Under the pieces are notes generated by a model, which was not told where the DNA came from, made no database searches, and was given only the letters and a program-made list of their open reading frames with translations. This document shows, one piece after another, positions 22,595-36,179 of a stretch of DNA of 64,000 bases. The position numbers were made by a program, and so were the translations under genes. Every line of letters begins with the position of its first letter. Position 1 is the first letter of the stretch. Source of the DNA: Crossaster papposus (Eukaryota; Echinodermata; Asteroidea; Velatida; Solasteridae); the NCBI GenBank assembly GCA_037893245.1, contig JBAIAA010000694.1:485901-549900 (forward strand), in the 5' to 3' direction.

Positions 22595-23936
22595 TCACTT
22601 CAATTCGGGCAGTGCACCCCCCTATGAGCCCGCGTTTCGCCGGTGACCGCCATTTGTGTGGCGCGCCCTCTATTGACATGCAATAAGTCGGGTTTTCGGA
22701 CAATAAATGCGTGGGCTCATAAACCCTGAAAATACAGTTTCCACTTGTTTCTTTGAGCATATGTAAACAGAGCTATTACTCCGGCTTCCCAACCCATTAA
22801 GGCACATCGATTTGAATCAATTTTATCTATCTCGTGGTAGAATGACCGAGTGTTTAAGAACCTCGACTGCGGTATCCATGGTCCGGGTTCGAGTCCCGGT
22901 CCGGCCCGAGGCCTTTCGTTTTTTCCAGTTCCAACGCACGCTGTTTCGCAATCTTTTCCTTAACATAATTAATTTATCGTCCTCACTCACCAACCGAGTT
23001 TAGCTGACCGGCTTAATTCGTCAGGTTGGGACTGTCCGCGGAGGTTCAGGATCGTGCCTGCAATTTTTTTTAATTTTTTTTTTAAGAACAATAATCACAA
23101 TTCCGCCAATTTTAATGGAAATACAAGTCTAACCCCTGTTCCCCCTTACAATTGTTCGTTTTTCTAAAAAAAAAAAAAAAAAAAAAAAAAAGGCAAATAA
23201 TTGTTGGCCAATGTTGATAGGAATGCAAGAATAACCCCTGGCCACTTTTAATTTCTCCTAAAACCAAAGTCAATTTATGGCGAATTGGAATTGAAATATA
23301 AGACTAACCCCGTACAATGTTTTAATTTGTTTCCAAGAACAATTAAATTTCCGCCAATTTTAATAGAAATGCAAGTATAACCCCTTTCCCCCCTTACAGT
23401 TGTTCGTTTAAAAAAAACCAGCAATTATCAATTAATTTTGGTCCTATTTTGATAAGAATACAAGGTTAACCCCTGGCAACTTTCAATTTCTCCTGAAAGT
23501 TAATTTCTGGCGAATTGAAATTTAAATATAAGACTAACCCCATACAATGTTTTTATTTCTCCAAAATGTCATTTTTGTGGCCAATTTTGAAACAGAATGA
23601 AAGGTTATACCCTTGCAGGTTTTGTATTTTCCCAAAAAGTCAGTTTTGGGGATAATTTTAATTTAAACGCGAGGCTAACCTCTCACAATTATTTTATTCT
23701 AGGCCAATTTTAGACGGACAAAAACAAACCGAGGCTAACTCCTCACAACTGGTCAATTTTCGCAAACAATTATTTGTTGGGGAAATTTTTAATTTAAATC
23801 TCGAGGCTAACTCCTTACAATTATTTATTTGCAAGTAAATAACACATGCATTGCCACCCTACTCCTGGGCACCACGAGGCAAGGCTGTCTGTCTGATTTT
23901 CCGTTGTTTCCTATGTGCGCGTATGTTGTGCAGTGC

Positions 23937-23971
<35 letters not shown>

Positions 23972-24288
23972 ACCCCCCTACGGGCGCACTAGCCTCATTC
24001 AAGCCCTATTGAAACAAGTGTAAAAACCCAGTCTCGAAATGTTATACTTCCCCAGCCTGCACGCAGGCATTTTACAAGGGGCATCCCTCCACGTTCTCGG
24101 GCAATTAGGACCCATTTTTCAACCGTAATTTTATCAAGTCTTCCCTCAGATTGAAGTCCCAAAACCAGAGGGGTTGATCCTGGGCTATTATTTATACAAT
24201 CCCAGCATTGTTTTTTTACCAAACGGATTTCTTTTTCAAATAGAATTGTGGGGGCACATTTCATGCTAATGAGCTAGCGTAGAAATTC
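22595..24288 (+). repeat. Repeat unit 15 (1694 bp)
   Basis: Shares ACAAGTCTAACC with units 14 and 16. C run 23938-23971 (34). Confidence 0.97.
22836..22907 (+). pseudogene. tRNA-like element, unit 15
   Basis: Consensus copy with intact B box. Confidence 0.6.
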
Positions 24289-25628
24289 TCACTTCAATTC
24301 GGGCAGTGCACCCCCCTATGAGCCCGCGTTTCGCCGGTGACCGCCATTTGTGTGGCGCGCCCTCTATTGACATGCAATAAGTCGGGTTTTCGGACAATAA
24401 ATGCGTGGGCTCATAAACCCTGAAAATACAGTTTCCACTTGTTTCTTTGAGCATATGTAAACAGAGCTATTACTCCGGCTTCCCAACCCATTAAGGCACA
24501 TCGATTTGAATCAATTTTATCTATCTCGTGGTAGAATGACCGAGTGTTTAAGAACCTCGACTGCGGTATCCATGGTCCGGGTTCGAGTCCCGGTCCGGCC
24601 CGAGGCCTTTCGTTTTTTCCAGTTCCAACGCACGCTGTTTCGCAATCTTTTCCTTAACATAATTAATTTATCGTCCTCACTCACCAACCGAGTTTAGCTG
24701 ACCGGCTTAATTCGTCAGGTTGGGACTGTCCGCGGAGGTTCAGGATCGTGCCTGCAATTTTTTTTAATTTTTTTTTAAGAACAATAATCACAATTCCGCC
24801 AATTTTAATGGAAATACAAGTCTAACCCCTGTTCCCCCTTACAATTGGTCGTTTTTCTAAAAAAAAAAAAAAAAAAAAAAAAAGGCAAATAATTGTTGGC
24901 CAATGTTGATAGGAATGCAAGAATAACCCCTGGCCACTTTTAATTTCTCCTAAAACCAAAGTCAATTTATGGCGAATTGGAATTGAAATATAAGACTAAC
25001 CCCGTACAATGTTTTAATTTGTTTCCAAGAACAATTAAATTTCCGCCAATTTTAATAGAAATGCAAGTATAACCCCTTTCCCCCCTTACAGTTGTTCGTT
25101 TAAAAAAAACCAGCAATTATCAATTAATTTTGGTCCTATTTTGATAAGAATACAAGGTTAACCCCTGGCAACTTTCAATTTCTCCTGAAAGTTAATTTCT
25201 GGCGAATTGAAATTTAAATATAAGACTAACCCCATACAATGTTTTTATTTCTCCAAAATGTCATTTTTGTGGCCAATTTTGAAACAGAATGAAAGGTTAT
25301 ACCCTTGCAGGTTTTGTATTTTCCCAAAAAGTCAGTTTTGGGGATAATTTTAATTTAAACGCGAGGCTAACCTCTCACAATTATTTTATTCTAGGCCAAT
25401 TTTAGACGGACAAAAACAAACCGAGGCTAACTCCTCACAACTGGTCAATTTTCGCAAACAATTATTTGTTGGGGAAATTTTTAATTTAAATCTCGAGGCT
25501 AACTCCTTACAATTATTTATTTGCAAGTAAATAACACATGCATTGCCACCCTACTCCTGGGCACCACGAGGCAAGGCTGTCTGTCTGATTTTCCGTTGTT
25601 TCCTATGTGCGCGTATGTTGTGCAGTGC

Positions 25629-25662
<34 letters not shown>

Positions 25663-25979
25663 ACCCCCCTACGGGCGCACTAGCCTCATTCAAGCCCTAT
25701 TGAAACAAGTGTAAAAACCCAGTCTCGAAATGTTATACTTCCCCAGCCTGCACGCAGGCATTTTACAAGGGGCATCCCTCCACGTTCTCGGGCAATTAGG
25801 ACCCATTTTTCAACCGTAATTTTATCAAGTCTTCCCTCAGATTGAAGTCCCAAAACCAGAGGGGTTGATCCTGGGCTATTATTTATACAATCCCAGCATT
25901 GTTTTTTTACCAAACGGATTTCTTTTTCAAATAGAATTGTGGGGGCACATTTCATGCTAATGAGCTAGCGTAGAAATTC
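24289..25979 (+). repeat. Repeat unit 16 (1691 bp)
   Basis: Last unit with ACAAGTCTAACC. Private change ACAATTGGTCG near 24841. C run 25630-25662 (33). Confidence 0.97.
24530..24601 (+). pseudogene. tRNA-like element, unit 16
   Basis: Consensus copy with intact B box. Confidence 0.6.
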
Positions 25980-27658
25980 TCACTTCAATTCGGGCAGTGC
26001 ACCCCCCTATGAGCCCGCGTTTCGCCGGTGACCGCCATTTGTGTGGCGCGCCCTCTATTGACATGCAATAAGTCGGGTTTTCGGACAATAAATGCGTGGG
26101 CTCATAAACCCTGAAAATACAGTTTCCACTTGTTTCTTTGAGCATATGTAAACAGAGCTATTACTCCGGCTTCCCAACCCATTAAAGCACATCGATTTGA
26201 ATCAATTTTATCTATCTCGTGGTAGAATGACCGAGTGTTTAAGAACCTCGACTGCGGTATCCATGGTCCGGGTTCGAGTCCCGGTCCGGCCCGAGGCCTT
26301 TCGTTTTTTCCAGTTCCAACGCACGCTGTTTCGCAATCTTTTCCTTAACATAATTAATTTATCGTCCTCACTCACCAACCGAGTTTAGCTGACCGGCTTA
26401 ATTCGTCAGGTTGGGACTGTCCGCGGAGGTTCAGGATCGTGCCTGCAATTTTTTTTAATTTTTTTTTTAAGAACAATAATCACAATTCCGCCAATTTTAA
26501 TGGAAATACAAGGCTAACCCCTGTTCCCCCTTACAATTGTTCGTTTTTCTAAAAAAAAAAAAAAAAAAAAAAAAAGGCAAATAATTGTTGGCCAATGTTG
26601 ATAGGAATGCAAGAATAACCCCTGGCCACTTTTAATTTCTCCTAAAACCAAAGTCAATTTATGGCGAATTGGAATTGAAATATAAGACTAACCCCGTACA
26701 AAGTTTTAATTTGTTTCCAAGAACAATTAAATTTCCGCCAATTTTAATAGAAATGCAAGTATAACCCCTTTCCCCCCTTACAGTTGTTCGTTTAAAAAAA
26801 ACCAGCAATTATCAATTAATTTTGGTCCTATTTTGATAAGAATACAAGGTTAACCCCTGGCAACTTTCAATTTCTCCTGAAAGTTAATTTCTGGCGAATT
26901 GAAATTTAAATATAAGACTAACCCCATACAATGTTTTTATTTCTCCAAAATGTCATTTTTGTGGCCAATTTTGAAACAGAATGAAAGGTTATACCCTTGC
27001 AGGTTTTGTATTTTCCCAAAAAGTCAGTTTTGGGGATAATTTTAATTTAAACGCGAGGCTAACCTCTCACAATTATTTTATTCTAGGCCAATTTTAGACG
27101 GACAAAAACAAACCGAGGCTAACTCCTCACAACTGGTCAATTTTCGCAAACAATTATTTGTTGGGGAAATTTTTAATTTAAATCTCGAGGCTAACTCCTT
27201 ACAATTATTTATTTGCAAGTAAATAACACATGCATTGCCACCCTACTCCTGGGCACCACGAGGCAAGGCTGTCTGTCTGATTTTCCGTTGTTTCCTATGT
27301 GCGCGTATGTTGTGCAGTGCACCCCCCCCCCCCCCCCCCCCACCCCCCTACGGGCGCACTAGCCTCATTCAAGCCCTATTGAAACAAGTGTAAAAACCCA
27401 GTCTCGAAATGTTATACTTCCCCAGCCTGCACGCAGGCATTTTACAAGGGGCATCCCTCCACGTTCTCGGGCAATTAGGACCCATTTTTCAACCGTAATT
27501 TTATCAAGTCTTCCCTCAGATTGAAGTCCCAAAACCAGAGGGGTTGATCCTGGGCTATCATTTATACAATCCCAGCATTGTTTTTTTACCAAACGGATTT
27601 CTTTTTCAAATAGAATTGTGGGGGCACATTTCATGCTAATGAGCTAGCGTAGAAATTC
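25980..27658 (+). repeat. Repeat unit 17 (1679 bp)
   Basis: Shares ATTAAAGCAC with unit 18 only. Carries CTATCATTT, otherwise limited to units 1-7. C run 27322-27341 (20), short for the array. Confidence 0.97.
26221..26292 (+). pseudogene. tRNA-like element, unit 17
   Basis: Consensus copy with intact B box. Confidence 0.6.
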
Positions 27659-28999
27659 TCACTTCAATTCGGGCAGTGCACCCCCCTATGAGCCCGCGTT
27701 TCGCCGGTGACCGCCATTTGTGTGGCGCGCCCTCTATTGACATGCAATAAGTCGGGTTTTCGGACAATAAATGCGTGGGCTCATAAACCCTGAAAATACA
27801 GTTTCCACTTGTTTCTTTGAGCATATGTAAACAGAGCTATTACTCCGGCTTCCCAACCCATTAAAGCACATCGATTTGAATCAATTTTATCTATCTCGTG
27901 GTAGAATGACCGAGTGTTTAAGAACCTCGACTGCGGTATCCATGGTCCGGGTTCGAGTCCCGGTCCGGCCCGAGGCCTTTCGTTTTTTCCAGTTCCAACG
28001 CACGCTGTTTCGCAATCTTTTCCTTAACATAATTAATTTATCGTCCTCACTCACCAACCGAGTTTAGCTGACCGGCTTAATTCGTCAGGTTGGGACTGTC
28101 CGCGGAGGTTCAGGATCGTGCATGCAATTTTTTTAAATTTTTTTTTTAAGAACAATAATCACAATTCCGCCAATTTTAATGGAAATACAAGGCTAACCCC
28201 TGTTCCCCCTTACAATTGTTCGTTTTTCTAAAAAAAAAAAAAAAAAAAAAAAAAGGCAAATAATTGTTGGCCAATGTTGATAGGAATGCAAGAATAACCC
28301 CTGGCCACTTTTAATTTCTCCTAAAACCAAAGTCAATTTATGGCGAATTGGAATTGAAATATAAGACTAACCCCGTACAATGTTTTAATTTGTTTCCAAG
28401 AACAATTAAATTTCCGCCAATTTTAATAGAAATGCAAGTATAACCCTTTTCCCCCCTTACAGTTGTTCGTTTAAAAAAACCCAGCAATTATCAATTAATT
28501 TTGGTCCTATTTTGATAAGAATACAAGGTTAACCTCTGGCAACTTTCAATTTCTCCTGAAAGTTAATTTCTGGCGAATTGAAATTTAAATATAAGACTAA
28601 CCCCATACAATGTTTTTATTTCTCCAAAATGTCATTTTTGTGGCCAATTTTGAAACAGAATGAAAGGTTATACCCTTGCAGGTTTTGTATTTTCCCAAAA
28701 AGTCAGTTTTGGGGATAATTTTAATTTAAACGCGAGGCTAACCTCTCACAATTATTTTATTCTAGGCCAATTTTAGACGGACAAAAACAAACCGAGGCTA
28801 ACTCCTCACAACTGGTCAATTTTCGCAAACAATTATTTGTTGGGGAAATTTTTAATTTAAATCTCGAGGCTAACTCCTTACAATTATTTATTTGCAAGTA
28901 AATAACACATGCATTGCCACCCTACTCCTGGGCACCACGAGGCAAGGCTGTCTGTCTGATTTTCCGTTGTTTCCTATGTGCGCGTATGTTGTGCAGTGC

Positions 29000-29037
<38 letters not shown>

Positions 29038-29355
29038 ACCCCCCCTACGGGCGCACTAGCCTCATTCAAGCCCTATTGAAACAAGTGTAAAAACCCAGTC
29101 TCGAAATGTTATACTTCCCCAGCCTGCACGCAGGCATTTTACAAGGGGCATCCCTCCACGTTCTCGGGCAATTAGGACCCATTTTTCAACCGTAATTTTA
29201 TCAAGTCTTCCCTCAGATTGAAGTCCCAAAACCAGAGGGGTTGATCCTGGGCTATTATTTATACAATCCCAGCATTGTTTTTTTACCAAACGGATTTCTT
29301 TTTCAAATAGAATTGTGGGGGCACATTTCATGCTAATGAGCTAGCGTAGAAATTC
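27659..29355 (+). repeat. Repeat unit 18 (1697 bp), last of the left subfamily
   Basis: Shares ATTAAAGCAC with unit 17. Private changes are GTGCATGC, TAACCCTTTT and AACCTCTGGC. C run 29001-29037 (37); the C run after the A is 7 rather than 6. Confidence 0.97.
27900..27971 (+). pseudogene. tRNA-like element, unit 18
   Basis: Consensus copy with intact B box. Confidence 0.6.
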
Positions 29356-30695
29356 TCACTTCAATTCGGGCAGTGCACCCCCCTATGAGCCCGCGTTTCG
29401 CCGGTGACCGCCATTTGTGTGGCGCGCCCTCTATTGACATGCAATAAGTCGGGTTTTCGGACAATAAATGCGTGGGCTCATAAACCCTGAAAATACAGTT
29501 TCCACTTGTTTCTTTGAGCTTATGTAAACAGAGCTATTACTCCGGCTTCCCAACCCATTAAGGCACATCGATTTGAATCAATTTTATCTATCTCGTGGTA
29601 GAATGACCGAGTGTTTAAGAACCTCGACTGCGGTATCCATGGTCCGGGTTCGAGTCCCGGTCCGGCCCGAGGCCTTTCGTTTTTTCCAGTTCCAACGCAC
29701 GCTGTTTCGCAATCTTTTCCTTAACATAATTAATTTATCGTCCTCACTCACCAACCGAGTTTAGCTGACCGGCTTAATTCGTCAGGTTGGGACTGTCCGC
29801 GGAGGTTCAGGATCGAGCCTGCAATTTTTTTTTTTTTTTTTTTAAAGAACAATAATCACAATTCCGCCAATTTTAATGGAAATACAAGGCTAACCCCTGT
29901 TCCCCCTTACAATTGTTCGTTTTTCTAAAAAAAAAAAAAAAAAAAAAAAAAAGGCAAATAATTGTTGGCCAATGTTGATAGGAATGCAAGAATAACCCCT
30001 GGCCACTTTTAATTTCTCCTAAAACCAAAGTCAATTTATGGCGAATTGGAATTGAAATAAGACTAACCCCGTACAATGTTTTAATTTGTTTCCAAGAACA
30101 ATTAAATTTCCGCCAATTTTAATAGAAATGCAAGTATAACCCCTTTCCCCCCTTACAGTTGTTCTTTTAAAAAAAACCAGCAATTATCAATTAATTTTGG
30201 TCCTATTTTGATAAGAATACAAGGTTAACCCCTGGCAACTTTCAATTTCTCCTGAAAGTTAATTTCTGGCGAATTGAAATTTAAATATAAGACTAACCCC
30301 ATACAATGTTTTTATTTCTCCAAAATGTCATTTTTGTGGCCAATTTTGAAACAGAATGAAAGGTTATACCCTTGCAGGTTTTGTATTTTCCCAAAAAGTC
30401 AGTTTTGGGGATAATTTTAATTTAAACGCGAGGCTAACCTCTCACAATTATTTTATTCTAGGCCAATTTTAGACGGACAAAAACAAACCGAGGCTAACTC
30501 CTCACAACTGGTCAATTTTCGCAAACAATTATTTGTTGGGGAAATTTTTAATTTAAATCTCGAGGCTAACTCCTTACAATTATTTATTTGCAAGTAAATA
30601 ACACATGCATTGCCACCCTACTCCTGGGCACCACGAGGCAAGGCTGTCTGTCTGATTTTCCGTTGTTTCCTATGTGCGCGTATGTTGTGCAGTGC

Positions 30696-30758
<63 letters not shown>

Positions 30759-31075
30759 ACCCCCCTACGGGCGCACTAGCCTCATTCAAGCCCTATTGAA
30801 ACAAGTGTAAAAACCCAGTCTCGAAATGTTATACTTCCCCAGCCTGCACGCAGGCATTTTACAAGGGGCATCCCTCCACGTTCTCGGGCAATTAAGACCC
30901 ATTTTTCAACCGTAATTTTATCAAGTCTTCCCTCAGATTGAAGTCCCAAAACCAGAGGGGTTGATCCTGTGCTATTATTTATACAATCCCAGCATTGTTT
31001 TTTTACCAAACGGATTTCTTTTTCAAATAGAATTGTGGGGGCACATTTCATGCTAATGAGCTAGCGTAGAAATTC
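29356..31075 (+). repeat. Repeat unit 19 (1720 bp), transitional
   Basis: First unit with GATCGAGCC and the near-pure T tract, but still with GTCGGGTTTT. Shares with unit 20 a 2-bp loss (GAAATAAGAC), GTTCTTTTA, ATTAAGACCC and CCTGTGCTA. Has the longest C run in the window, 30697-30758 (62). Confidence 0.97.
29597..29668 (+). pseudogene. tRNA-like element, unit 19
   Basis: Consensus copy with intact B box. Confidence 0.6.
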
Positions 31076-31642
31076 TCACTTCAATTCGGGCAGTGCACCC
31101 CCCTATGAGCCCGCGTTTCGCCGGTGACCGCCATTTGTGTGGCGCGCCCTCTATTGACATGCAATAAGTCGGGTTTTCGGACAATAAATGCGTGGGCTCA
31201 TAAACCCTGAAAATACAGTTTCCACTTGTTTCTTTGAGCTTATGTAAACAGAGCTATTACTCCGGCTTCCCAACCCATTAAGGCACATCGATTTGAATCA
31301 ATTTTATCTATCTCGTGGTAGAATGACCGAGTGTTTAAGAACCTCGACTGCGGTATCCATGGTCCGGGTTCGAGTCCCGGTCCGGCCCGAGGCCTTTCGT
31401 TTTTTCCAGTTCCAACGCACGCTGTTTCGCAATCTTTTCCTTAACATAATTAATTTATCGTCCTCACTCACCAACCGAGTTTAGCTGACCGGCTTAATTC
31501 GTCAGGTTGGGACTGTCCGCGGAGGTTCAGGATCGAGCCTGCAATTTTTTTTTTTTTTTTTTTAAAGAACAATAATCACAATTCCGCCAATTTTAATGGA
31601 AATACAAGGCTAACCCCTGTTCCCCCTTACAATTGTTCGTTT

Positions 31643-31677
<35 letters not shown>

Positions 31678-32416
31678 AATAATTGTTGGCCAATGTTGAT
31701 AGGAATGCAAGAATAACCCCTGGCCACTTTTAATTTCTCCTAAAACCAAAGTCAATTTATGGCGAATTGGAATTGAAATAAGACTAACCCCGTACAATGT
31801 TTTAATTTGTTTCCAAGAACAATTAAATTTCCGCCAATTTTAATAGAAATGCAAGTATAACCCCTTTCCCCCCTTACAGTTGTTCTTTTAAAAAAAACCA
31901 GCAATTATCAATTAATTTTGGTCCTATTTTGATAAGAATACAAGGTTAACCCCTGGCAACTTTCAATTTCTCCTGAAAGTTAATTTCTGGCGAATTGAAA
32001 TTTAAATATAAGACTAACCCCATACAATGTTTTTATTTCTCCAAAATGTCATTTTTGTGGCCAATTTTGAAACAGAATGAAAGGTTATACCCTTGCAGGT
32101 TTTGTATTTTCCCAAAAAGTCAGTTTTGGGGATAATTTTAATTTAAACGCGAGGCTAACCTCTCACAATTATTTTATTCTAGGCCAATTTTAGACGGACA
32201 AAAACAAACCGAGGCTAACTCCTCACAACTGGTCAATTTTCGCAAACAATTATTTGTTGGGGAAATTTTTAATTTAAATCTCGAGGCTAACTCCTTACAA
32301 TTATTTATTTGCAAGTAAATAACACATGCATTGCCACCCTACTCCTGGGCACCACGAGGCAAGGCTGTCTGTCTGATTTTCCGTTGTTTCCTATGTGCGC
32401 GTATGTTGTGCAGTGC

Positions 32417-32470
<54 letters not shown>

Positions 32471-32787
32471 ACCCCCCTACGGGCGCACTAGCCTCATTCA
32501 AGCCCTATTGAAACAAGTGTAAAAACCCAGTCTCGAAATGTTATACTTCCCCAGCCTGCACGCAGGCATTTTACAAGGGGCATCCCTCCACGTTCTCGGG
32601 CAATTAAGACCCATTTTTCAACCGTAATTTTATCAAGTCTTCCCTCAGATTGAAGTCCCAAAACCAGAGGGGTTGATCCTGTGCTATTATTTATACAATC
32701 CCAGCATTGTTTTTTTACCAAACGGATTTCTTTTTCAAATAGAATTGTGGGGGCACATTTCATGCTAATGAGCTAGCGTAGAAATTC
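31076..32787 (+). repeat. Repeat unit 20 (1712 bp), transitional
   Basis: Sister of unit 19 at every private marker; C run 32418-32470 (53). Confidence 0.97.
31317..31388 (+). pseudogene. tRNA-like element, unit 20
   Basis: Consensus copy with intact B box. Confidence 0.6.
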
Positions 32788-34130
32788 TCACTTCAATTCG
32801 GGCAGTGCACCCCCCCTATGAGCCCGCGTTTCGCCGGTGACCGCCATTTGTGTGGCGCGCCCTCTATTGACATGCAATAAGTCGGTTTTTCGGACAATAA
32901 ATGCGTGGGCTCATAAACCCTGAAAATACAGTTTCCACTTGTTTCTTTGAGCATATGCAAACAGAGCTATTACTCCGGCTTCCCAACCCATTAAGGCACA
33001 TCGATTTGAATCAATTTTATCTATCTCGTGGTAGAATGACCGAGTGTTTAAGAACCTCGACTGCGGTATCCATGGTCCGGGTTCGAGTCCCGGTCCGGCC
33101 CGAGGCCTTTCGTTTTTTTCAGTTCCAACGCACGCTGTTTCGCAATCTTTTCCTTAACATAATTAATTTATCGTCCTCACTCACCAACCGAGTTTAGCTG
33201 ACCGGCTTAATTCGTCAGGTTGGGACTGTCCGCGGAGGTTCAGGATCGAGCCTGCAATTTTTTTTTATTTTTTTTTAAAGAACAATAATCACATTTCCGC
33301 CAATTTTAATGGAAATACAAGGCTAACCCCTGTTCCCCCTTACAATAGTTTGTTTTTCTAAAAAAAAAAAAAAAAAAAAAAAAAGGCAAATAATTGTTGG
33401 CCAATGTTGATAGGAATGCAAGAATAACCCCTGGCCACTTTTAATTTCTCCTAAAACCAAAGTCAATTTATGACGAATTGGAATTGAAATATAAGACTAA
33501 CCCCGTACAATGTTTTAATTTGTTTCCAAGAACTAATTAAATTTCCGCCAATTTTAATAGAAAAGCAAGGATAACCCCTTTCCCCCCTTACAGTTGTTCG
33601 TTTAAAAAAAACCAGCAATTATCAATTAATTTTGGTCCTATTTTGATAAGAATACAAGGTTAACCCCTGGCAACTTTCAATTTCTCCTGAAAGTTAATTT
33701 CTGGCGAATTGAAATTTAAATATAAGACTAACCCCATACAATGTTTTTATTTCTCCAAAATGTCATTTTTGTGGCCAATTTTGAAACAGAATGAAAGGTT
33801 ATACCCTTGCAGATTTTGTATTTTCCCAAAAAGTCAGTTTTGGGGATAATTTTAATTTAAACGCGAGGCTAACCTCTCACAATTATTTTATTCTAGGCCA
33901 ATTTTAGACGGACAAAAACAAACCGAGGCTAACTCCTCACAACTGGTCAATTTTCGCAAACAATTATTTGTTGGGGAAATTTTTAATTTAAATCTCGAGG
34001 CTAACTCCTTACAATTATTTATTTGCAAGTAAATAACACATGCATTGCCACCCTACTCCTGGGCACCACGAGGCAAGGCTGTCTGTCTGATTTTCCGTTG
34101 TTTCCTATGTGCGCGTATGTTGTGCAGTGC

Positions 34131-34171
<41 letters not shown>

Positions 34172-34488
34172 ACCCCCCTACGGGCGCACTAGCCTCATTC
34201 AAGCCCTATTGAAACAAGTGTAAAAACCCAGTCTCGAAATGTTATACTTCCCCAGCCTGCACGCAGGCATTTTACAAGGGGCATCCCTCCACGTTCTCGG
34301 GCAATTAGGACCCATTTTTCAACCGTAATTTTATCAAGTCTTCCCTCAGATTGAAGTCCCAAAACCAGAGGGGTTGATCCTGGGCTATTATTTATACAAT
34401 CCCAGCATTGTTTTTTTACCAAACAGATTTCTTTTTCAAATAGAATTGTGGGGGCACATTTCATGCTAATGAGCTAGCGTAGAAATTC
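32788..34488 (+). repeat. Repeat unit 21 (1701 bp), first of the right subfamily
   Basis: First unit with GTCGGTTTTT, TATGCAAAC, TATGACGAATT, GAACTAATT and AAAAGCAAGGATAAC. Many private changes: C7 in the head motif, T7 after the tRNA-like element, ACAATAGTTTG and AAACAGATTT. C run 34132-34171 (40). Confidence 0.97.
33030..33101 (+). pseudogene. tRNA-like element, unit 21
   Basis: Consensus body; the T-run that follows is T7 (33113-33119) instead of T6. Confidence 0.6.
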
Positions 34489-36179
34489 TCACTTCAATTC
34501 GGGCAGTGCACCCCCCTATGAGCCCGCGTTTCGCCGGTGACCGCCATTTGTGTGGCGCGCCCTCTATTGACATGCAATAAGTCGGTTTTTCGGACAATAA
34601 ATGCGTGGGCTCATAAACCCTGAAAATACAGTTTCCACTTGTTTCTTTGAGCATATGCAAACAGAGCTATTACTCCGGCTTCCCAACCCATTAAGGCACA
34701 TCGATTTGAATCAATTTTATCTATCTCGTGGTAGAATGACCGAGTGTTTAAGAACCTCGACTGCGGTATCCATGGTCCGGGTTCGAGTCCCGGTCCGGCC
34801 CGAGGCCTTTCGTTTTTTCCAGTTCCAACGCACGCTGTTTCGCAATCTTTTCCTTAACATAATTAATTTATCGTCCTCACTCACCAACCGAGTTTAGCTG
34901 ACCGGCTTAATTCGTCAGGTTGGGACTGTCCGCGGAGGTTCAGGATCGAGCCTGCAATTTTTTTTTTTTTTTTTTTTAAAGAACAATAATCACAATTCCG
35001 CCAATTTTAATGGAAATACAAGGCTAACCCCTGTTCCCCCTTACAATTGTTCGTTTTTCTAAAAAAAAAAAAAAAAAAAAAAAAAAGGCAAATAATTGTT
35101 GGCCAATGTTGATAGGAATGCAAGAATAACCCCTGGCCACTTTTAATTTCTCCTAAAACCAAAGTCAATTTATGACGAATTGGAATTGAAATATAAGACT
35201 AACCCCGTACAATGTTTTAATTTGTTTCCAAGAACTAATTAAATTTCCGCCAATTTTAATAGAAAAGCAAGGATAACCCCTTTCCCCCCTTACAGTTGTT
35301 CGTTTAAAAAAAACCAGCAATTATCAATTAATTTTGGTCCTATTTTGATAAGAATACAAGGTTAACCCCTGGCAACTTTCAATTTCTCCTGAAAGTTAAT
35401 TTCTGGCGAATTGAAATTTAAATATAAGACTAACCCCATACAATGTTTTTATTTCTCCAAAATGTCATTTTTGTGGCCAATTTTGAAACAGAATGAAAGG
35501 TTATACCCTTGCAGGTTTTGTATTTTCCCAAAAAGTCAGTTTTGGGGATAATTTTAATTTAAACGCGAGGCTAACCTCTCACAATTATTTTATTCTAGGC
35601 CAATTTTAGACGGACAAAAACAAACCGAGGCTAAATCCTCACAACTGGTCAATTTTTGCAAACAATTATTTGTTGGGGAAATTTTTAATTTAAATCTCGA
35701 GGCTAACTCCTTACAATTATTTATTTGCAAGTAAATAACACATGCATTGCCACCCTACTCCTGGGCACCACGAGGCAAGGCTGTCTGTCTGATTTTCCGT
35801 TGTTTCCTATGTGCGCGTATGTTGTGCAGTGCACCCCCCCCCCCCCCCCCCCCCCCCCCCCCACCCCCCTACGGGCGCACTAGCCTCATTCAAGCCCTAT
35901 TGAAACAAGTGTAAAAACCCAGTCTCGAAATGTTATACTTCCCCAGCCTGCACGCAGGCATTTTACAAGGGGCATCCCTCCACGTTCTCGGGCAATTAGG
36001 ACCCATTTTTCAACCGTAATTTTATCAAGTCTTCCCTCAGATTGAAGTCCCAAAACCAGAGGGGTTGATCCTGGGCTATTATTTATACAATCCCAGCATT
36101 GTTTTTTTACCAAACGGATTTCTTTTTCAAATAGAATTGTGGGGGCACATTTCATGCTAATGAGCTAGCGTAGAAATTC
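34489..36179 (+). repeat. Repeat unit 22 (1691 bp)
   Basis: Right subfamily. Private changes GGCTAAATCCTC and AATTTTTGCAAAC. C run 35834-35862 (29). Confidence 0.97.
34730..34801 (+). pseudogene. tRNA-like element, unit 22
   Basis: Consensus copy with intact B box. Confidence 0.6.

Noticed and set aside
32901-33197. 98-codon plus-strand frame covering the tRNA-like element in right-hand units
   Set aside because: It is open only because TATGTAAAC became TATGCAAAC; the shorter 63-codon version is a translation of the tRNA-like element and spacer.
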